Assembly (NCBI GenBank): GCA_035307385.1
Contig: DATGID010000079.1
Coordinates: 193,040 to 257,039, forward strand
Length of the DNA: 64,000 bases
DNA from: DATBHW01 sp035307385
GTDB lineage: Bacteria; Chloroflexota; Ktedonobacteria; Ktedonobacterales; DATBGS01
Direction: 5' to 3'
Part shown: one piece after another, positions 61,301-64,000 of the stretch
How positions within the stretch are numbered: the stretch's first letter is position 1
Layout: the number at the start of each line of letters is the position of its first letter
Position numbers and translations under genes: made by a program
Notes under the pieces: generated by a model
What the model saw: the letters and a program-made list of their open reading frames with translations, nothing else
Told to the model about the DNA's origin: nothing
Database searches by the model: none

Positions 61301-61852
61301 ATGGATTCCTTGTGGAGAACCCCCCTCTGGCAGCAGTTCGGCGCGGCCATCGATATGCTGGAAAGCGCCCTGGTGGCCTGCCCGGAGGGGCTGTGGCAAG
61401 AACGGCTCTGGCGCAACCCCCCGCCACCGGAGTTTCCGCCGCGGTTCGCGGAGTTCTGGTATGTCACGTATCACACGCTGGTCTGGCTCGACCTCTATCT
61501 TTCAGGCGTGCCGGAAGAGGACTTTGCTCCCCCGGCTCCCTTTGCCCAGGGGATGCTCGATTCCGCCGAGGCGCAGCCCGACCGGCCCTATACAAAGGAA
61601 GAACTGCGCGCCTATCTCGCGTCTGTGCGCCAGAAGTGCCACACGACGCTGCTCGCGCTGACAGACGAAGAGGCGCGCCGACTCGTCGATTATCCCTGGG
61701 CAGAGGGGCAACCGATCAGCCTGCTGGAACTGCATCTCTACAATCTGCGCCACGTCCAGGGACACGCGGCCCAACTGAGCCTCTTGCTCGGCCAGCACGG
61801 CATCCCCGACGAGGCGCTCGATTGGGTGCCGCGAGCGAAGGGCGAGGCGTGA
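61301..61852 (+). CDS. DinB-family protein
   Basis: A 183-residue four-helix-bundle protein of the DinB/YfiT superfamily. A histidine metal triad is suggested by WYVTYHTLVWLDLYL and LYNLRHVQGHAAQLSLLLGQHG. DinB-like proteins include thiol transferases using bacillithiol or mycothiol and enzymes of unknown function. AAAAGGAG lies eight bases before ATG 61301. It stands alone. Confidence 0.85.
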   Translation: MDSLWRTPLWQQFGAAIDMLESALVACPEGLWQERLWRNPPPPEFPPRFAEFWYVTYHTLVWLDLYLSGVPEEDFAPPAPFAQGMLDSAEAQPDRPYTKEELRAYLASVRQKCHTTLLALTDEEARRLVDYPWAEGQPISLLELHLYNLRHVQGHAAQLSLLLGQHGIPDEALDWVPRAKGEA

Positions 61853-61906
61853 CACGCTGCTGTGCCCGCCGCAGCCTCAGCCGCCAGCCCTGCTGGGAAG
61901 CGGCTG

Positions 61907-62434
61907 TCAGCTTGCCGGTTCGCGCTCGGTGAGCAGCGCGGGGGTGCGTTGCCCCAGCCACCCGCCGAGCAGGCCGCTCGGATAGGCGAGCAGCGCGCCG
62001 AGCGCGTTCAGGAAGATGACGAAGGCGAGGATCAGGCCCGCGAGCAACGCGCCAAGCACAGGCGGCAGCACCAGCGTGCGGGCTGGTGGCCGGTTCGGCG
62101 CGGCTGGAGACAGCAGGATTGCCACAATGACGATCACCGCAAAGAGCACGACGATGCACAGACTCACCGCGCCACCGTACAACCCGGCCCTGGCGCCATC
62201 AGATGCCTTGCCACCATGCCGCCAGGTCGTGAAGAATCCGGCGATGGCGGCGATGATGAGATAGAACAGCGCGCCCACCGCAATGCTCTGCGGCCAGTCG
62301 AGCCTGACGGGCCTGAAGCCAGCGATGGCGAAACCGTTGACCACCAGGCCAAGCTGAAGCAGCCCCAGCGGAATCCCTGGGAGCAGGACCCGACCAAACT
62401 TCGACCACCGCGAGGCGGCCTGGGGTGCGCGCAT
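61907..62434 (-). CDS. Integral membrane protein of unknown function
   Basis: A 175-residue protein with four hydrophobic segments: VLLPGIPLGLLQLGLVVNGFAIAGF, SIAVGALFYLIIAAIAGFF, GGAVSLCIVVLFAVIVIVAILLS and LVLPPVLGALLAGLILAFVIFLNALGALLAYPSG. AGGAGG precedes ATG 62434. No family recognised. It is on the same strand as, and 74 bases downstream of, the DUF6220-like gene. Confidence 0.75.
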   Translation of the reverse strand: MRAPQAASRWSKFGRVLLPGIPLGLLQLGLVVNGFAIAGFRPVRLDWPQSIAVGALFYLIIAAIAGFFTTWRHGGKASDGARAGLYGGAVSLCIVVLFAVIVIVAILLSPAAPNRPPARTLVLPPVLGALLAGLILAFVIFLNALGALLAYPSGLLGGWLGQRTPALLTEREPAS

Positions 62435-62508
62435 ACTCTGCCTCCTGGCCTGAGAGAAGCCAATCGCTGATACGTTCTGATAGCATTACGTTTAGCTCAG
62501 CGATATAC

Positions 62509-62922
62509 TCACGCGCCCCGCTGCCGCAAGCGCCAGCCCTGGATGAGCAGCAGCAGCGTCAGCCCGAACAGCAGCATGGCGTTGGTCGGGTGAAAGGCCG
62601 CCGCGAAGGGCACGCTGTCGCTGAGATTGGGCAGAATCACCTGAATCAGCGTGAGCGCGAACAGCACCGCGCTCAGGATGATGAGCCTGCCCGGCAGGCG
62701 CGCCAGCAGCCCGGCCAGCGGCAGCAGCAGCGCCAGAATCAGCACGATCAGCCCCCCCAGGGCGTGGGCATCGCCTGCCCAGCTTGCGCCCGCGAACAGC
62801 AAAGCCCCGATGAGAAAGCCCTGGCTCAAGATGCCCAGGAAGATCAGACTTGCCAGCGTCAGATAGATGGTCAGCGCCCAGCGGCGCGGCGCGGCGGCGG
62901 CTTTTTTGTAAGATACGTCCAT
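62509..62922 (-). CDS. DUF6220-like small membrane protein
   Basis: A 137-residue protein with four TM helices. The sequence (LASLIFLGILSQGFLIGALLFAG, a histidine in WAGDAHALGG, VLILALLLPLAGLLARLPGR, and FAAAFHPTNAMLLFGLTLLLLIQGWRLRQR) matches the DUF6220 pattern with two conserved membrane histidines, which could bind heme or a metal. AAGGAG lies seven bases before ATG 62922. The longer in-frame reading up to 63753 is low-complexity and antisense to other features, so it was not used. Confidence 0.72.
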   Translation of the reverse strand: MDVSYKKAAAAPRRWALTIYLTLASLIFLGILSQGFLIGALLFAGASWAGDAHALGGLIVLILALLLPLAGLLARLPGRLIILSAVLFALTLIQVILPNLSDSVPFAAAFHPTNAMLLFGLTLLLLIQGWRLRQRGA

Positions 62923-63043
62923 TGACTCGCTCCTTATCACGATCTGGCGTACACAACACAAACGTTGCGCTTCTGCCTCAAGTGTACGGCCCGAGCGTCC
63001 TGGCACCGTTACGGCCAGCGTTACGAATCTGTTTTCTTCCCTC

Positions 63044-63072
63044 TTGACAAAGTAGAACTTTTGTTCTATATT
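63044..63072 (+). promoter_or_regulatory. Strong sigma-A promoter upstream of HTH/zinc-ribbon gene and dnaB
   Basis: TTGACA (63044-63049), a 17-base spacer and TATATT (63067-63072). The -35 is a perfect consensus and the -10 matches 5 of 6. Confidence 0.75.
63054..63067 (+). promoter_or_regulatory. LexA-type box inside the promoter spacer
   Basis: AGAAC-TTTT-GTTCT is a perfect palindrome and fits GAAC-N4-GTTC, the SOS box known from Gram-positive bacteria and reported for green non-sulphur bacteria. It lies between -35 and -10, where a bound repressor blocks polymerase. Confidence 0.6.
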
Positions 63073-63227
63073 CTTACCTAGAGCGCTTGATGTTTTGCCC
63101 CCGCAGCGCTTGCTTCCCCCTGATTGATACACAGGCGGCTCGCGCGCTCGTGTTCCTCTGTGCGGCGGGAGTCTGAAGGTGGGGCCTGGCCGAAGTTCGT
63201 CCCTGGAAAGGAGCAACGTTTCCCCGT

Positions 63228-63584
63228 ATGCGTATTCAATCGATTGGTGATTATTACACGCTGCAAGGCGCGGCGGAAGCGCTGGGCGTGTCGTACTGGC
63301 AGGTGTGGCGCGCGGTGCACCAGCAGCAAACGCCGACGCTGCTGCTGGGCCAGACGCGCCTGGTGCTGCTGGAAGATGTGCAGGCGGCCCTGCCAGAGCG
63401 CGGCGATCAACGGGAGCCGGTAGGGCAGCGCCTGGCAGCGGCCCAGTCGCCGGAACGTCCGGCCAGCCCGGCGGCGTCTGCCTATCGCGTGCTGGGCCAG
63501 TTGTGCCCGCAGTGCGAAAGCCGGGCGCTGGTCTATGAAGAGGGCTGCCAGAAATGCTATGCCTGCGGCTATGCCGTGTGCTGA
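63228..63584 (+). CDS. HTH plus zinc-ribbon protein
   Basis: A 118-residue protein with two parts. The N-terminus (GDYYTLQGAAEALGVSYWQVWRAVHQQQTPTLLLGQTRLVLLEDVQAAL) is a MerR/excisionase-like helix-turn-helix. After a Pro/Ala/Ser linker comes a zinc ribbon LCPQCESRALVYEEGCQKCYACGYAVC, like the C-terminal ribbon of B12-dependent ribonucleotide reductases (CPxC...EGCxxCxxCGYxxC). The fusion is compact and unusual. AAAGGAG is somewhat far from ATG 63228. It lies downstream of a LexA-type promoter and 98 bases before dnaB. A regulatory or DNA-binding adaptor role is inferred. Confidence 0.72.
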   Translation: MRIQSIGDYYTLQGAAEALGVSYWQVWRAVHQQQTPTLLLGQTRLVLLEDVQAALPERGDQREPVGQRLAAAQSPERPASPAASAYRVLGQLCPQCESRALVYEEGCQKCYACGYAVC

Positions 63585-63682
63585 TGTGGTGCGGTTGTGT
63601 GTGTTTGCCGTCCCCCGGCTCTGATGCCTGATGCCAGAGCCTGGGGATGCGCTCCCCTGTGTGGATGAGGAGGAAGTTGTTG

Positions 63683-64000
63683 ATGTCTACCCCTGTCGAA
63701 ACCCCGCTGTATCCCAACGCGTTGGATGCTGAAGCAGCCGTGCTCGGCTGCATCCTGATCGACCCCGATGCCCTGCGGCCCGCCAGAATCTTGAAGCCCG
63801 CCGATTTCTACCGCGAAGCCCACGCCACCCTCTTTGCCACGATGCGCCAGTTGGAGGACGACGGCCTGGCCGTCGATGTCGTCACCGTGACGACCCGCCT
63901 GGAGCGCACCGGCCAGTTGGAGCGCGCGGGCGGCTCCGGCTACGTGATGAGCCTGGTCAATGCCGTGCCCACCTCGATGAACGCCCATTACTACGCCGAT
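63683..64000 (+). CDS. dnaB: Replicative DNA helicase DnaB, N-terminal part (runs off window)
   Basis: From ATG 63683 (GAGGAGGAA eight bases upstream) the frame stays open to the end of the window. It begins MSTPVETPLYPNALDAEAAVLGCILIDPDALRPARILKPADFYREAHATLF and continues with VDVVTVTTRLERTGQLERAGGSGYVMSLVNAVPTSMNAHYYAD. This is the DnaB N-terminal domain that contacts primase. The RecA-like ATPase domain lies beyond the window. The gene probably shares the transcript of the HTH/zinc-ribbon gene. Confidence 0.94.
   Translation, partial: MSTPVETPLYPNALDAEAAVLGCILIDPDALRPARILKPADFYREAHATLFATMRQLEDDGLAVDVVTVTTRLERTGQLERAGGSGYVMSLVNAVPTSMNAHYYAD

Larger units (their letters stand above)
62923..63227. 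other. Divergent intergenic region with SOS-like promoter
   Basis: 305 bases without a gene. The left end is the leader of the DUF6220-like gene. 63044-63072 holds the promoter for the HTH/zinc-ribbon gene with a LexA-type box. The remaining leader of about 150 bases contains a possible hairpin GGAAA...TTTCC around the SD AAAGGAG (63206-63224). Confidence 0.55.

Overview
The window is a high-GC, gene-dense bacterial chromosome segment. It most resembles the Chloroflexota, and within them the Ktedonobacteria. This assignment is inferred from the mix of genes: Asp23/FakA/DegV, RNase Y, F420-type luciferase-like oxidoreductases, large TPR proteins, DUF2203 and DUF3536 proteins, many GTG/TTG starts after strong Shine-Dalgarno (SD) sequences, and a GAAC-N4-GTTC LexA-type box. 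No rRNA, CRISPR array, prophage or plasmid backbone is visible. It reads as ordinary core chromosome with a few accessory insertions.

Layout. 1-5.1 kb: rlmN, rpmB and a fatty-acid-kinase-like group (Asp23, FakA, DegV/FakB, DUF2203). 5.1-16.8 kb, mostly minus strand: proline dehydrogenase, a membrane TPR protein, an S41 protease homologue lacking its catalytic lysine, an oligopeptide-binding lipoprotein, a pair of unrecognised genes, a HAD phosphatase and a long TPR protein. 17.0-21.1 kb: tRNA-Pro(CGG), a structured intergenic stretch, an HNH nuclease, a GH57 glycosidase, trmD and a ferredoxin. 21.2-24.5 kb: a polar amino acid ABC transporter. 24.6-28.5 kb: the de novo NAD operon nadB-nadC-nadA behind a promoter flanked by two matching operator-like repeats. 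28.8-31.3 kb: a PHP phosphoesterase and RNase Y. 31.5-32.9 kb: an IS605-type tnpB with one in-frame amber codon. 33-40.7 kb: apt; an alpha/beta-hydrolase, flavin monooxygenase and flavin reductase cassette with overlapping cistrons; haloalkane dehalogenase; purine nucleoside phosphorylase; and a regulator, agmatinase and release-factor-like operon. 40.9-45 kb, plus strand: deacetylase, M20 peptidase, enoyl-CoA hydratase and LLM oxidoreductase. 45-49.4 kb: a four-gene esterase, ATP-grasp, ATP-grasp-like and GCS2 ligase operon of unknown product. 49.6-52.5 kb: an AraC regulator, a DHFR-like reductase, an L7/L12-like protein and a DMT transporter. 52.5-58.4 kb: hydantoinase/oxoprolinase subunits B and A, separated by a HEPN/nucleotidyltransferase pair whose HEPN gene has an in-frame amber codon, followed by nth and a DUF6194 gene. 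58.4-64 kb: a methyltransferase, typA (apparently starting at AUU), a DinB protein, two membrane proteins, a HTH/zinc-ribbon protein behind a LexA-type box, and the start of dnaB.

The most distinctive points are the GCS2/ATP-grasp amidoligase operon, the AUU start and structured leader of typA, the lysine-less S41 protein, the doubly flanked nad promoter, the SOS-like promoter ahead of dnaB, and two genes each broken by a single amber codon (tnpB, HEPN). Starts were chosen by SD position and family alignment from memory. No database search was possible.
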